From contig CM060118.1 in NCBI GenBank assembly GCA_030522415.1, positions 21,968,651 through 22,032,650 on the forward strand: 64,000 nt of DNA, in the 5' to 3' direction. Shown here piece by piece: positions 24,660 to 36,390 of the stretch. The notes beneath the pieces are model-generated. The model was not told the origin of the DNA and did no database searches. It saw only the letters and a program-made list of their open reading frames with translations. The stretch is from Channallabes apus. Its lineage: Eukaryota; Chordata; Actinopteri; Siluriformes; Clariidae. The number at the start of each line of letters is the position of its first letter. The first letter of the stretch is position 1. A program made the position numbers and the translations under genes.

Positions 24660-27600
24660 CTATATATTTTTTTTACCCCTCACAACTTTGTTGGCCTCTC
24701 CAGTCCTCTCTCTGGCATTACTATGCTTGGCTTGAGTGTTACACAGATCCCGCATCTCCCCCAGGCACTCCACCAGAGTTTTCAGAAACATGTCTGAAGA
24801 GGTCTCGGGGCTGTCACGAAAACTGGACACACAGAAAAGGATGTGGTCTGACTGGGGATTGTAGCAGACTCCGTAACCGTTAGGGACCACGGGGCCATAG
24901 CAGCAAAACATCTCTACAGTCGTGGGAACCTGCATGTAGAGATCAACCTGTTACCATTTAGCTAAAGTTGTCTAGTTACCACTTGGTGTAAATGTTCATT
25001 GTGGATCATTTATTAAGTTCTCTGAAATTATTTAAATGTATCTCTTGGATACATTTTAGTTGCTGATTTAAAATGGCAACTCTTATGATGAGTAAAGCAC
25101 ACTAACTCACATTAATTATCCTTTGTTATTTATTCCCTCTAGTTAGCATTTAATGTACCTGACTTGTGGAGAGGATGAATTGGTTGCTGATGATGTAGGT
25201 CTCATCTGTGAAAATGTCTGGCTTCTCCAGGTTGAGCTCCTTAGAGATTTCTCGCAGGCCAAGTAAGTGATTGTCTATTGCCATCCCTGTAATAGCCTGG
25301 ACAAGTAAACAGTTTGTGTAAATAAGAGAACTATACTGAGATATAACAGTACTATGAGAGATTATTTGATGATTATATCAATCTGGGACGTTTATCAGCA
25401 TTCTCAGTTTTAATTACCAGTATTGTATAATTAGTTTGGGCCTTTATAGCATCACATAACTTTTCCATCTTCTCAGAATCCTATGCAAAGAGAAGAATAT
25501 GGTAATGTAAATAGCATTAATAAATAATGTAGTATAATAGTATAGTATAATAAATAAATAAGTTTAACAATCAACATCTTTTCTGTTGATACCTTTTACA
25601 GTATATACAGTTCTGATTGAAAATTTACAAACATTATCGCTATAAAGACGAACGTCTTGGTAATATGGGTTTTGCAATAATTTGTTTGAACTAGTATTTT
25701 TCTATGGAGGAATGATTGTTGAACATGCATCTTTGATAGAAGAAAATGCCCAGCACTAAACTCCATGTGATGTTCCTGAATTGTGTAGATATGGTTTTTG
25801 ACCTTGTGACTTCAGTCAACTTAAAATCAAAATAAGCCATGTGCTCTGAATTATTGTGTTTTTTTTCCTATTGAAGTTAACAGGTAAAAAACAGTTAAAA
25901 AATATTGTCATTTAATTTTAATGTCATTGCCATTAAATTAATGTTGCCAAGAAATAATAGAATAAAATGAATAGGCAAACTTCTGATTATAGAGCAATAT
26001 ATAAAAAACACCCACACACAAAACACACACCAAAAATAGTGAAATTTCTCCATCTATACAATGAATATTAATTAAGAAAAACATAAATAAGTATCAGGAA
26101 AATAAATAATCTACTATGAGAAAAACTAATCAAAGTGTACTAAATCTTATAATCTATAAAACATTGCTGTTAGTGCTGTTACAACTTTAATTTACAACTT
26201 AAAAATTACTAATCCTATGACTGAGATTAATGATGAAAATATGATAATGCAGATACTTGATTATGTCAACTAACAGACTCAATTCTGTGAAAACTGAAAT
26301 TTGATTCGAAGTTTATGATTAAAAAATCATAAAGTGATAATGATAAAACACATTCAACTTAAATAATCCTTTAATTGTGTCAGGCTCAATCACCTACCAA
26401 CAAACTGGACTTTTTATCACTCATGGCTTTCACAAATTCCAAGGCTTCAGCGGTAGAAGAGCGAATGTTGTCCACTCGACCCTGCTGGAAGCGGCGGATT
26501 GAGGCACTTTCGTAGGTTGGCACAGGTTTTCCATGACATCTGTGTAAAGGTCAGATGCAGTATGCTTGCCATGAAGTGTCCTATTATGATGAATATTATC
26601 CATGTATTTTGATGTAGAAAACAGGAAACTGACCTATAAAATGCAAACTGCAGAGCCACTTGAATGTAAGCATCAGGACTCATTTTTTGTTTCTTGATGA
26701 ACTCTTTACCATAATTGCTGAACTTGTGCACATTCATATCTAGATTTTGGACAAGCCTAAATATAAAGAATGCATTGAATATTGAAATATTATAATATTT
26801 GTATAATGTATAATGAAATAAGTATAATGTTTGCTTGCCGTTGTAATTTGTCTGCAGATGAGGTGAGGAACTTTTGGATTTCTGGAGAACATTTCCAGTG
26901 CAGACGCCTTGGAGATGGCAACTCGCTCACACTTGCTGCTCGCACCAACTTTGAAGGGCTGCCCCTCCTAAAAGCGACCCAAACAAATCTATAAGTACAC
27001 ACTTCTCTGTTTTCTCTAGTGCTTTGGTTCATGTCTCCGGTCATTAAGAACACCCTGCCCTATCACACCCACTTTGATTCAAAAAAGGTTGTTAATTAAC
27101 TGATGAGTTAAAATCAGCTGTGCTGGAAGCTGAGGAAACACTAAAATGTACAGGACAGGCAGTCCTCTACGACCAAGAGAACCACAGCTGCAAAGGTAAT
27201 TCACAATTTGTCAGTGTCTGGCTTACACTTACATACAGTACTCTCAAAAACATAGGTTTATTAGATAGATGCCTAACCTCACTAATGCTCTTGAGGCTAA
27301 ATGAGCACAACTCCCCATAGCCATGCTCCAAAATGTAGTGGAAAGTCTTCCCAGAAGACCAAAGGTTATTATAACAGCAAAGGGGGCTGAATATGGATTG
27401 TGACATTTAACAAGTACATATAGGCCATACACAATCAACCATAACTTTAAAGCCATTAACAATAAAAATTTACTTTAAACCCAAAATATTAACCACTAAT
27501 GTTTTGGGTTTCCCTTGTGCAGAAGCACCAGGACGTTGGCAGCTAATACTTTGGGTGCCGTGGGTTTTGGCCTGGGGCCTCCATGGACAGGACTTGTTTG

Positions 27601-30600
27601 TCTGGTGAATCTTATGGGTGCTCGATCAGGGGTGCGTTTCCCAAAAGCATCGTTAGCCAACTATGGTCGCAAGTTCCGTCGTTACCAACATAGTTCAACA
27701 ACTAGGTGTTTCCCGAAACCATAGTTCAAACGAACATTCGCAAACAGCGTCGCAAACTTACGTGGTTGGAACTACAGCCTTCGACCTGTGGTTAGAAGCA
27801 TAGTTCCTTGCCGCGGCTGGGTGTGTTCTATTCACAGTTAACGACCCTACGCCCTATTAGTTAATAAAAAAAATTCCCAACCACTTTGAGCGATTTGGAA
27901 AACTTAATGTTTTGGTGCTCAGATATTAGGTTATTAATTTTTCGGTTATTTTGATTACAAATTCAATTTAAACGATATAACAGCGGTACCATCGCAATTA
28001 TTCTCCCTTAGAAGTGCCCTACAGAAGCATTATTTATGCCGGTTGGAACACAGCCTTGGTTTCGTTCGTGCGAAGAAAAGGTGAGTTTTTAACTGAGTAT
28101 CTTTAAACATACCCAAAGAGAAATGTCTCATAACAATATTTGTAGCAGTATGTTAGAGGTTTTCACTTATAATGAATGTTATCTGTACTGTTCACGTATT
28201 CAACATATACAGTGCACAAAGTGTTAAGCACTAAGAAATTGTAAAATTTATGCACTACCATAGTGTAAGCCTATTTAAAATATTACTCAATATATATTCA
28301 ATGAATGTACACAAATAAATCAACAAACTGGGGTTTGGGCACTGGTTGGGAATCGAACCCGGGCCGTCCACACGGTAAGCAGAACAGCTACCGCTGAGCC
28401 ACCAGTTGGTCACACCTGCAAAGTCCCTCCACTTGTTTCTGACTTCCTCTGGGCTTCTCTCATACCCATTCCCAGAAGCATACATTTTTGGTGCGATTTC
28501 ATTCCAATTTTTTGTCCGAATTTGTAACTGCAAGCTCTTTTTTTTAGTAAATTGTGGTTTTCGTGTCATTTTTTTCACGTCAACTCTCATTAAACCATGG
28601 CTGTATGTAAAGGGACTTAATAGGAAATAATATTGAGCAAAATGGGTAACAGGTGTTCACAACACAATCCCAGCGTTTTCAAAACCCATAATTTCTTTTT
28701 ATTTTAATTGTACTGATGTATCAATACCAAATAAAAAATGAGTTCAAATGAAATATTGAAAAATTTAAAATGTTGCGTTTGTGACATTATTACACCACTT
28801 CTAGGTTACGTCACTGCGAAAGCGTATTGAATGCGAGCCGAAGAGAGAGAGAGAAAAAATAAACACACTATACAGTAGGGGGCGATATGTGCCTATTGCA
28901 CTACTCCGCCATTGTATCGAAGAAGAAGAAGAACGACGGTTCAAACTAACAAAGTTCTAACCATGGAAGTGCGACACAGGTACTATGGTTTTGGGAAACA
29001 CTTGTGACTAGTTAGTTATTTTCTTCAACGTTGCATCGTACTATGGTGGTTAAGCAAAGAGCTACATAGTTGTACGGGAAACGCACCCCAGATTAGAATC
29101 TGGGATGTTTGGAGGCTGGGTCTGTGGCCTTGGTCTGTTTGTCTGCTGGGACTCATGTGCTGCGGCTGTGATGCACTGGGTGTTCTGGTGCCTTTCTATC
29201 ATGGTCAGCACTGATGATTTCAGAAATCTGTATGTAAACCCTGTATGTATCATGAAACCTGATTACAATCAGAAGTGATTGTACCCATTGTACGGGGGTC
29301 TATACCAAGAACAAGACAGTGTAAGGCACTGGAAGTGTAACAGTGCTAACTACTAAGCCACCAGGCGGCTATAATTTCATTGTCTTAACATCATAAATTT
29401 GCTGCTATCATCATGCATTGTTTTTAATTAAGTCTTTAATACGGTATGGATGATGTCACTGTTACAAGTTATAAAATTATTAACTTACATGTATTTCAGT
29501 AAATATTCAGTGCACTGGACCAGCACGATTCCCTCAAAGGGTGAATGTTCACAAACAACTCCACAGCACCCATCTGCACCTACTATAAACTGAGATTCAC
29601 CAAATAACTGCAGCTTCAATCCAGACTTTATATTATTACTCATAGTTTGGCAGCATTCCATGTTGATCCTTTACCTGCATGGGTTTGTCATACCAGCGGT
29701 TTCCTCCATTCTTGTCCTTCCCCCCTCCATGAAGCATCATTATGGCTCGGTTTGCGTCACTCAGTTCCATGCCACATGGTTCATCCAAGCACACCAAACA
29801 CAAGCAGCGCTCAATCATATCCAGTGAGTCCCTGTTGGTGGAATCTGCGGCAGATGTGTTTATTTACTGTAGCATGCTTTAGAATCTGAGTGACCCTGTC
29901 ATAGATTAAGAATTTCTGCATGATCATGTTTTCTAATTAATGCAGTTTATCTTTTAGTGTTGTTTATCCATTGCTCTAAATAACTGAGTAGGTAAACAAA
30001 TTAAAGCCCATGCCTGCCATACAGATAATATAGACAATTCATTCCTTTAAAAAGACATCTGCATGAGTAATAGGAATGTTTTCTTAAATGTCAGATTTAA
30101 TCTAAAAAAAAAATTATACTGTATGCTCACTATATTTTCACTGAGAAAATATTGATCTCTGAACGTTAAACTGCAAGAAACATTCAGCTTCAAATGACAT
30201 CTGACCTTTAACTAGAGCACTACGAGCTTCTGCCCACTCAGTCCGCCCATCTGAGGTGAGCAGTCCAATAGAGGGGACGTTTTCCATTTCGCTCTCAGCC
30301 ATCTTCATTATCTTCTGCAGCTGAGTGAACAGATCTTTCTCATTGAGCCGCCGGAAGTTGATGACCACATCAAGAACAAAAAACTAGAGAAATAAAGTTT
30401 TAAATAAATGTACATAATTATTTTTGCAATAAAGAAAGCCTGGTTATGTACTGTACATATCCCTATAAACTAATAGCTGTTTTGAGTTGAAAAACAGCTG
30501 CCTAATGAATGACTAACTTTTATGAGATAAAAATGGATTGTCTTGTACATAATTAAAAACAGCTCAAGCATAAAGATGATTAATGTCCATTCTCATTAAG

Positions 30601-33600
30601 TCAAAAGTAAGCACCTGTTAGAAGACCGCACTTATTAATTATGTTGTATAATAGAAAAAAAACTACCCAAGACAGTTGTCCATCACCTTTGTTATGCCTC
30701 TGTGCAAGATTAGATGATCTAATTATGTGGAACAAATACATCAAAAAGATCATGGTTCCCCATATGCACTTAGGCTTGTACAGTACCTGTTTTTTACAGG
30801 CCACTATGATATGCTCTGGTTCTGGCATTACACAACTCTTCTGAGCCACCAGGGTGTCTGTCTTTGGCCCGGGTAATCGGTAGGAGCTGAAGAGCTTGTA
30901 GTACTGCTCCATACACAATGGTGTGCCTGCTAACTGGCCACGGGCAAAGTCCACCGGTAGGGCATGTCTGCAAATCATAAACAAGACCAGATTATTGCAA
31001 AGAGCAGTTGGCATCTTCTAATTGATATTTAACTTTTGGCAAGACCTACCCATCAATTAAACACTTGTATTCTAATACACCTGAAATTAGATGAGCTGCA
31101 AATCTGTTAAAGAGGAAAGAAAAGGCAAAAAAAGAAAAAATGCTATTAAAATCATCTGAAAAAGCAGTATACATTATATGAATTTATATTGTTATCATGC
31201 AGGGAAAACAAGTTTTGATTGTTGGTTTGGAGTTTGTAAATGCTACTAGACATTAAGTGAGTAAAGTTGTAATTAAATGGCACAAAGCACAATTTCTAAG
31301 TAATTTGGACAGTAACTACACTGATTTAATAATATAATTGTGGGTAACTTTGTGTATGTATCATAACATTCAGTCCTATATTTATATTTGCGTATCTGAT
31401 TTCCTTAAGCAGGAAGTATAATAAAAAAAGTAATGTGTTATAATGTGTTAATAAGCTGTCATCATATAATAAATCTATGCTTAGTCCCAAAACACCACAG
31501 TACATTTGAGGCTTGGTATTAATTGTGTACTGTATGTAGACATATGCTGATATACTGAAAACTAGTATAATTTATTGGAACATCACTTGTGCAGACTTTT
31601 TTTTTTTTACTTATTATTTTACTTACTAATTATTTACTTGGAAATAAAATGTTTAAATGATATTTAATTTAGGTTAAAACAAACAATAATGATGCAAATG
31701 TGTAGATTAAGATGGTAAAATGTTGAACAACTAACAAATTAAGAAATGGGCATATTGTTAGTCTATTCACTTGTCATGCTAAGATATGTAATGTGTGTTT
31801 ATTGATTATAATAAGGAACTGTATACAATATACAGTACTTGTACACTTGTATATTCTTACTTGGGCCACAAGTGCAAGTAGTACTGTAGGTGCGGAAGAC
31901 CCAGTTTGCAAAAATAAATACAACTGGAAGAATTGGAAGGCCAATTCTTTAATTTTTTTTACACAATGGAGACATTTGGGAGAAATTTCAGCTTTTATTT
32001 CCTGATATTTACATGTATATGTTAAGTCTGAAATGTAGTAATGTTCCTTATTTCCCCTATTAGACTGATTTGTTCAAATAATACAGTAGCTCTGAATATC
32101 TACTTTAGGTTTGAGGCATGGGCTCAAGAAATGTTTTTCTTATGTTTAATATAAATAAATCACCATAAAGACTAGATAACTGTTTATGGGAGAAAAGCAA
32201 CACATTTTGAAACTGTGATAGGAAGGAAAATGCACAAGCACTGTTAGTAGCCTCTGAAACAATTTGGAATATACAGACAAATAAAGGGTGCAGGCTGACT
32301 TAGAGGTTAGCATTGTCACCCTGTACTTCCAGGGTTTGGGCTTTGAATCTTGCCACCAGTATGTGTGTTTTGCCCTGTACTGGTTTGTTTCCAGATTACA
32401 AAGACATGCACGGTAGGCTGACTGGCAATTTCAAATGGGCTATAGTGCACGATGATGTGTGCTTGTGCCCATTGCAAATAAATCATCTAATACAATTAGC
32501 AGAATGACACCTCAATACAAAAAAGGGCTTCATTAGGTGAAAAGGGTACGATTTAGATTGACCAAATCAATCATCAGACATTAACCCAGCTGAGCGTGCA
32601 TTTCACCTCCTAAAGAGGAGACTGAAGGGAGGAAAGAAAAAAAAAAACGAAAGCCTGTAAAAGCATTAAAAAATAAAAATGCAACATTTTGGTGATGTAA
32701 GTATTTTGCTAATTTGATGAAGGTAACTCTAGCAATGGATCCACCACCAAAGGTGCAATGTCATTAGTTGCTTAACACATCTACATGTAAATACAGTGCA
32801 GTACAGCATAAAGCACAATTGTACTTTTGACATTTGGGCTTCATTCATTCATTCATTTTCTATACCGCTTAATCCTGTGTTCAGATTGCGGGGGACCTGG
32901 AGCCTATCCCAGGAGACTTCGGGCACTTGTACACCCTGGACAGGGTGCCAATCCATCGCAGGGCACACACACATACACACACTCACACACCCAATCACAC
33001 ACTACGGGCAATTTTAGGAACGCCAATTAGCCTGACCTGCATATCGTTGGACTGTGGGAGGAAACCGGAGTACCCGGAGGAAACCCACCAAGCACGGGGA
33101 GAACATGCAAACTCCATGCACACAGAGACGGGATTCGAGCCTGGCCAGGACATTTGGGCTTGAAATAAGAAATATTAATATGAGAAGATAGATCAGATAT
33201 TTAAGATCAGATAGTCTTAAGTATTAGAATAAAAAAAAATAGGGATGACAAGACCTGGATATATGCAGTTTATTGAATGTGCTGCTTCCTCCACAAGATT
33301 CATTACCTGAGTACATCACTTGGGGTTCTGAAGTTCTGTTTTGGAAAGATCATAGCAGGGCTGGAGTTAACAGGTAGTGCTAGTCTGTTATTCAAATACA
33401 TATCTTGAACCCAGTAGTCATATACCTGAAAAGGAAAATATATTAATATTTTTGTCATTGCAAAGAGTTTTAAAAAAGCCATATCTGACTTTAAACAATT
33501 AAGCATTTTAAGCATTAAAAAGTTGCACCCAAATGGGAAAGACACTCAGTTAACCTTTTAAAAATAGCTTATAACATTTCACTAGAAAAACAATCAAGTG

Positions 33601-33830
33601 GAAATGTACCCAGTTAGCATTAGCCTCTCTTCTTTGCAGTAGTTTTCTCTGAAGTCTCTCCCCCAGCCCTCCAGGTGCTCCAAACTTTTCCGTAATTGTC
33701 CTGGTCCATCTGAACTGCTCTTCAGAGATCAGATGTTTTATGCACTTTAAATACATATCTAACGTTTGTTGTAAGGGTGGGACAGGTAATTTAGGGAGGC
33801 CCTGAATGTATGAGATTAGAAAAATAGCAT

Positions 33831-33879
<49 letters not shown>

Positions 33880-34976
33880 CAGAATTAGCCATTTATATAT
33901 TTTCAAGACATCACTGAATATCTGCTATTGATGTCTATCTTTTCATTTATACAGTTCATACTGAAGATCATTTGAAATAATTAATTAATAATATTTTGAC
34001 ATCTTAGCAAGTCAAAATATGTTGTCTTTATTTAAATGTACTGTATCTAAAATATAAAATGTATATGTTTATAACAAAACAAATGTAAGATTAAATCTTT
34101 TTCTATCTACAAATGTCATCTACAGTATTTATCAAAATGATTGGCCAACAGAACAAGACATTTATGCTTTAAGCATTTATACTGAAAAATGAACCAAAAT
34201 TTGCCTAAATAGACTTAATCTTATATTTGGTTTGTTTTATATTAGTTTAAGATATGTTTGACTAGATTCAAAGTATTTTACTTGCTATGCAGTGAAATGA
34301 CTGTAATGTGCTGGACATCACTGGTTAAAAAGACCATTCTATAAGATTTGCTTAATGATTTTAAATCATCATCAGTTTTATTAAAATTGAGCTGCCCAGT
34401 AAAGTTGCACAAAGTCTGGTACAGTTTATATTCAAATGATTACAGAAAATCACAGATTAATAGGTAGCACTTGAATTAATTTAAAAAATGCACTTTACTT
34501 TTTGATCCTCCTGGTCCCTTGGTGGCTTTCTGTCCAAAACCGGCATGCTTAAAAGTTCCAGAGGTCAGTTAGACGGGAGTTAATGTTACAGATCTCAGTC
34601 CCCTCTGAAATACACGAAGTCCCCCGGGTTTATTAATAAAATGTTTTTGAAGCTGTACATTTTTCTCTTGATTAATGCACAGTTTACTGAGCAAAATTTC
34701 CTATTGTTAATTAACACCCATAATGTTGAATTAACACCCTACATAATTTATATCGGTGCTCATGTGAAGTCTGAAAGTGGTATATCTACATTTAGGATTT
34801 TATTGTAAAGTAATGGCATACACAAGGCAAATAAGCAGCCCTGGAGCGTTATGGCAAGCTGAACTACATGGATAGATGTAAAATGTAACTATAAAGCAAA
34901 GTTTTTCAGTGCTCTGTACTTACCAGTACGGCGCTGTCATGTCTTGGAAAGCCTTAAAAAGTTTGTCCATATTCAT
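24660..34976 (-). CDS. CHAT: Choline acetyltransferase
   Basis: Transfers acetyl from acetyl-CoA to choline, making acetylcholine in cholinergic nerve terminals. Fifteen minus-strand coding exons join in frame: 34976-34924, 34547-34499, 33801-33610, 33425-33307, 31103-31050, 30967-30787, 30383-30206, 29844-29675, 29589-29489, 26967-26839, 26756-26634, 26539-26398, 25480-25418, 25296-25159, 24929-24660 (TAG). The standard start ([12 protein letters not shown] at 34546) gives 635 residues against 641 in mouse. An upstream in-frame ATG at 34976 would add 18. Carnitine/choline acyltransferase marks are [30 protein letters not shown], the catalytic-histidine motif [55 protein letters not shown] and [13 protein letters not shown]. 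The intron after the exon 26967-26839 has a GC donor. The neighbour SLC18A3 lies upstream on the same strand, as in all cholinergic loci. Confidence 0.95.
25482..26396 (-). other. CHAT: CHAT intron, nothing recognised
   Basis: A 0.9-kb AT-rich intron between the exons 26539-26398 and 25480-25418. It shows no transposon ends, microsatellite or extra exon. Confidence 0.5.
27010..27428. mobile_element. Two abutting repeat fragments, including a Tc1 3' end
   Basis: At 27010-27190 there is a dispersed teleost-type repeat (tgatgagttaaaatcagctg, aacactaaaatgtacaggac). At 27230-27428 there is a Tc1-type 3' end with tcccagaagaccaaaggtta, ttataacagcaaaggg and a tacatataggcc terminus. Both are decayed and lie in the 2.5-kb CHAT intron 29488-26968. 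Confidence 0.5.
28339..28408 (-). repeat. tRNA-like sequence (tRNA-derived SINE head)
   Basis: Read on the minus strand it starts ACTGGTGGCTCAGCGGTAGC, which resembles an A box. It contains GGGTTCGATTCCC, a perfect B box, and ends AACCAGT, which pairs with the start over six bases. The anticodon arm does not fold well, so I do not call a functional tRNA. It interrupts the Myb-like frame of the Harbinger element and is therefore younger than it. Confidence 0.55.
28415..28590 (-). pseudogene. Harbinger Myb/SANT-like DNA-binding protein fragment
   Basis: The frame reads [10 protein letters not shown], then [20 protein letters not shown] and [12 protein letters not shown], a SANT-type pattern with tryptophans at W-N-E and K-W-R-D. 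In Harbinger systems this protein works with the transposase in binding element ends. The N-terminal part seems shortened, and after FAG the frame runs into the inserted tRNA-like sequence. The piece is a broken gene of about 55 recognisable residues. Confidence 0.6.
31104..32284 (-). other. CHAT: CHAT intron segment, nothing recognised
   Basis: AT-rich intron text between the exon 31103-31050 and the SINE-like insert at 32285. There is a poly-T run near 31591. No transposon ends or hidden exon are seen. Confidence 0.45.
32285..32520 (+). repeat. tRNA-derived SINE-like repeat
   Basis: It reads gggtgcaggctgacttagag, gttagcattgtcacc, cctgtactggtttgttt, aaagacatgcacggtaggct and aatttcaaatgggctatagt. 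The same ordered words occur at 48030-48300 and 59525-59810. The head with its gttagcattgtcacc core resembles a tRNA A-box region. The copies are old and diverged. Confidence 0.55.
32520..32700 (+). mobile_element. Tc1/mariner-superfamily relic
   Basis: The segment ttaacccagctgagcgtgca ttt-type followed by cacctcctaaagaggagact corresponds to an Asn-Pro-Ala-Glu ..His-Leu-Leu-Lys-Arg transposase C-terminal motif, and it is similar to 160-270. No open frame remains. Confidence 0.4.
32837..33150 (+). repeat. Interspersed repeat, 'cattcatt..tataccgctta' family
   Basis: It starts with tandem attc units and continues ttttctataccgcttaatcc, gacctggagcctatcccagg, ccctggacagggtgccaatc, catcgcagggcacacac, then ggaaaccggagtacccggag. 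A shorter copy is inserted at 44917-45023. It is a very common teleost repeat by appearance; its class is uncertain. Confidence 0.7.
33832..33874 (+). repeat. (GA)n microsatellite
   Basis: A GA run lies 30 bases upstream (on the minus strand) of the CHAT exon 33801-33610. On the CHAT sense strand it is a CT tract and so forms an extended polypyrimidine region before the acceptor. Confidence 0.9.
34924..34976 (-). other. CHAT: CHAT upstream coding exon with alternative start
   Basis: On the minus strand ATG at 34976 opens [17 protein letters not shown] and runs in frame to a consensus donor (ctg|gtaagt). Joining it to the acceptor tttttaag|C before 34547, which has a good branch site ctaac about 25 bases upstream, gives TGC followed directly by the usual ATG. 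The long form is therefore in frame. The exon probably extends 5' as untranslated sequence to about 35090. Expression of the long form is not shown by sequence. Confidence 0.6.
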
Positions 34977-36200
34977 TTCCCCGCAGACGTCCTCTTCCTA
35001 GAATTGAAAGAGCTGTTCCTCTGCCGTTTCTTCTGAACCCTGTTTGCGCTCCATGTATTGGAGTTCCACAGTGCACTCGGGAAAGATGCTCGAGGCTCCT
35101 CCCACCAACCTTCATGCGTCAAGTGTAGCATATTCTTTATCTGCGTCCGAAACCGCTTACAACGTACTGGGTCAAAATAGCAAAATCATGTTTTGACTCA
35201 TTTACAGTATGTATGGACGTAGTATGACATTTAGGTGTATTTTCCGTTTATATTATAAAGGACTTGGTTTTGAGATAAAGAGGTACAGTATAGTTCTCCC
35301 GGTCAATTAACAGTTAATTAATTACGTACTGTAATTTCTCGGGATGAAAAACAGATTTTTCATTATTGTTGCTTTTTCAATGCTCTCTTTTGGTCACCAC
35401 TCAGGAACTGACCAATTTACGCTTTATTAATTACTGATAAAACACAATTTCATTCCTGAATGTTTATCAGACAGGTAAAGTCTTTACAATTATGGATGTG
35501 TTCTTGGCAGTTTTCTTCTCATTAAATGCATTCAGTATAAACCACGTTATTCATTGCATTAGAACCTACATTAGAATAAACCCTTCTTTTAAAGTGCAGG
35601 ATGGGCAACAAAATTCATGTTGTTCAAGGTAATCATGTGTGATATTTAAATGTATTTCATTGCTCATTGGAAAGGGCTTCCCAGCAGAAATACAAAGCAT
35701 GAAAAAAGAGAAAAAGGCTGCTCCCAATATATTATTTTAATTATATACACTTGATATACACGTTATGTACATTTTGTGATTCATAATATACATTGACGCA
35801 TTCCAGAAAAACACACCCTTACAATACTAACAGACTACATAGAGACAGTGGGGACGCAGGATAGGCAACACATTAGACCCATCATTTAATCCATCAAATA
35901 GTCAAGTAACATTGCATATAAATAGCAGCACAGACCTGGCAAAACAACAATAACTTAAGCCGGTTTTGAATAATGACGCACATTTTCACGTGTGCGTTTA
36001 TTTATATCCCTGAACGCATTTTAACACAGTGGTTGTAAGAGTGAAGAATTTGATCAAAGGAAAAATAATCCACAAGTGATAACTTGAAGATAGAGGGATG
36101 TTTCAAATATATGCTGATAATCTGTAGTATTATTCTTAAAAAGAACACATGAAGCAGTTAAATCTTGTATGTTCTAGAATTACACAGCATATTCGGCATG

Positions 36201-36206
36201 TTTATT
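36201..36206 (-). terminator. SLC18A3: Putative SLC18A3 polyadenylation signal
   Basis: An AATAAA (minus strand) lies 185 bases past the transporter stop codon in AT-rich sequence. No closer AATAAA was seen. Confidence 0.45.
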
Positions 36207-36390
36207 TTTTTAATTATTATTATTTCTATGTACATTTTGCACCAGTGTGAAAGAATTTATATGCAAATATATGGCTAAACAACACATTGATATTTTTTTC
36301 CAGACAGGGGTAAGTCTATTTTAGGGTTATATTGTGTAAATGAATGTGTGTGCCCAGGAAATCGATGCAGCACTGATTAACAGTGTGCAT

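Larger units (their letters stand above)
27629..29089 (-). mobile_element. PIF/Harbinger-type element carrying only a Myb-like gene
   Basis: The 1461-bp unit is bounded by ggggtgcgtttccca at left and gggaaacgcacccc at right, which are perfect inverted ends for 14 bases. Subterminal ctatggt/accatag words recur on both sides. The minus strand encodes a Myb/SANT-like fragment, the accessory protein of Harbinger elements. No DDE transposase frame is present, so it is non-autonomous. Target duplication is not evident because flanks differ. It sits in a CHAT intron. Confidence 0.75.
27429..29230 (-). mobile_element. Tc1-like relic interrupted by a Harbinger element
   Basis: The left part (27429-27628, starting acaatcaaccataac) and right part (29090-29230, gaggctgggtctgtgg, gcactgggtgttctggtgcc, atcatggtcagcac) together reproduce the 10097-10620 element in the same order. 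The Harbinger copy 27629-29089 lies precisely between them. Its far right terminus is missing. Confidence 0.7.

Noticed and set aside
24611..24883. Plus-strand frame of 90 residues
   Set aside because: Antisense shadow of the last CHAT exon.
33550..33906. 118-residue frame ending in a Leu-Ser repeat as an independent gene
   Set aside because: It is the CHAT exon 33801-33610 read through into the GA/CT microsatellite.
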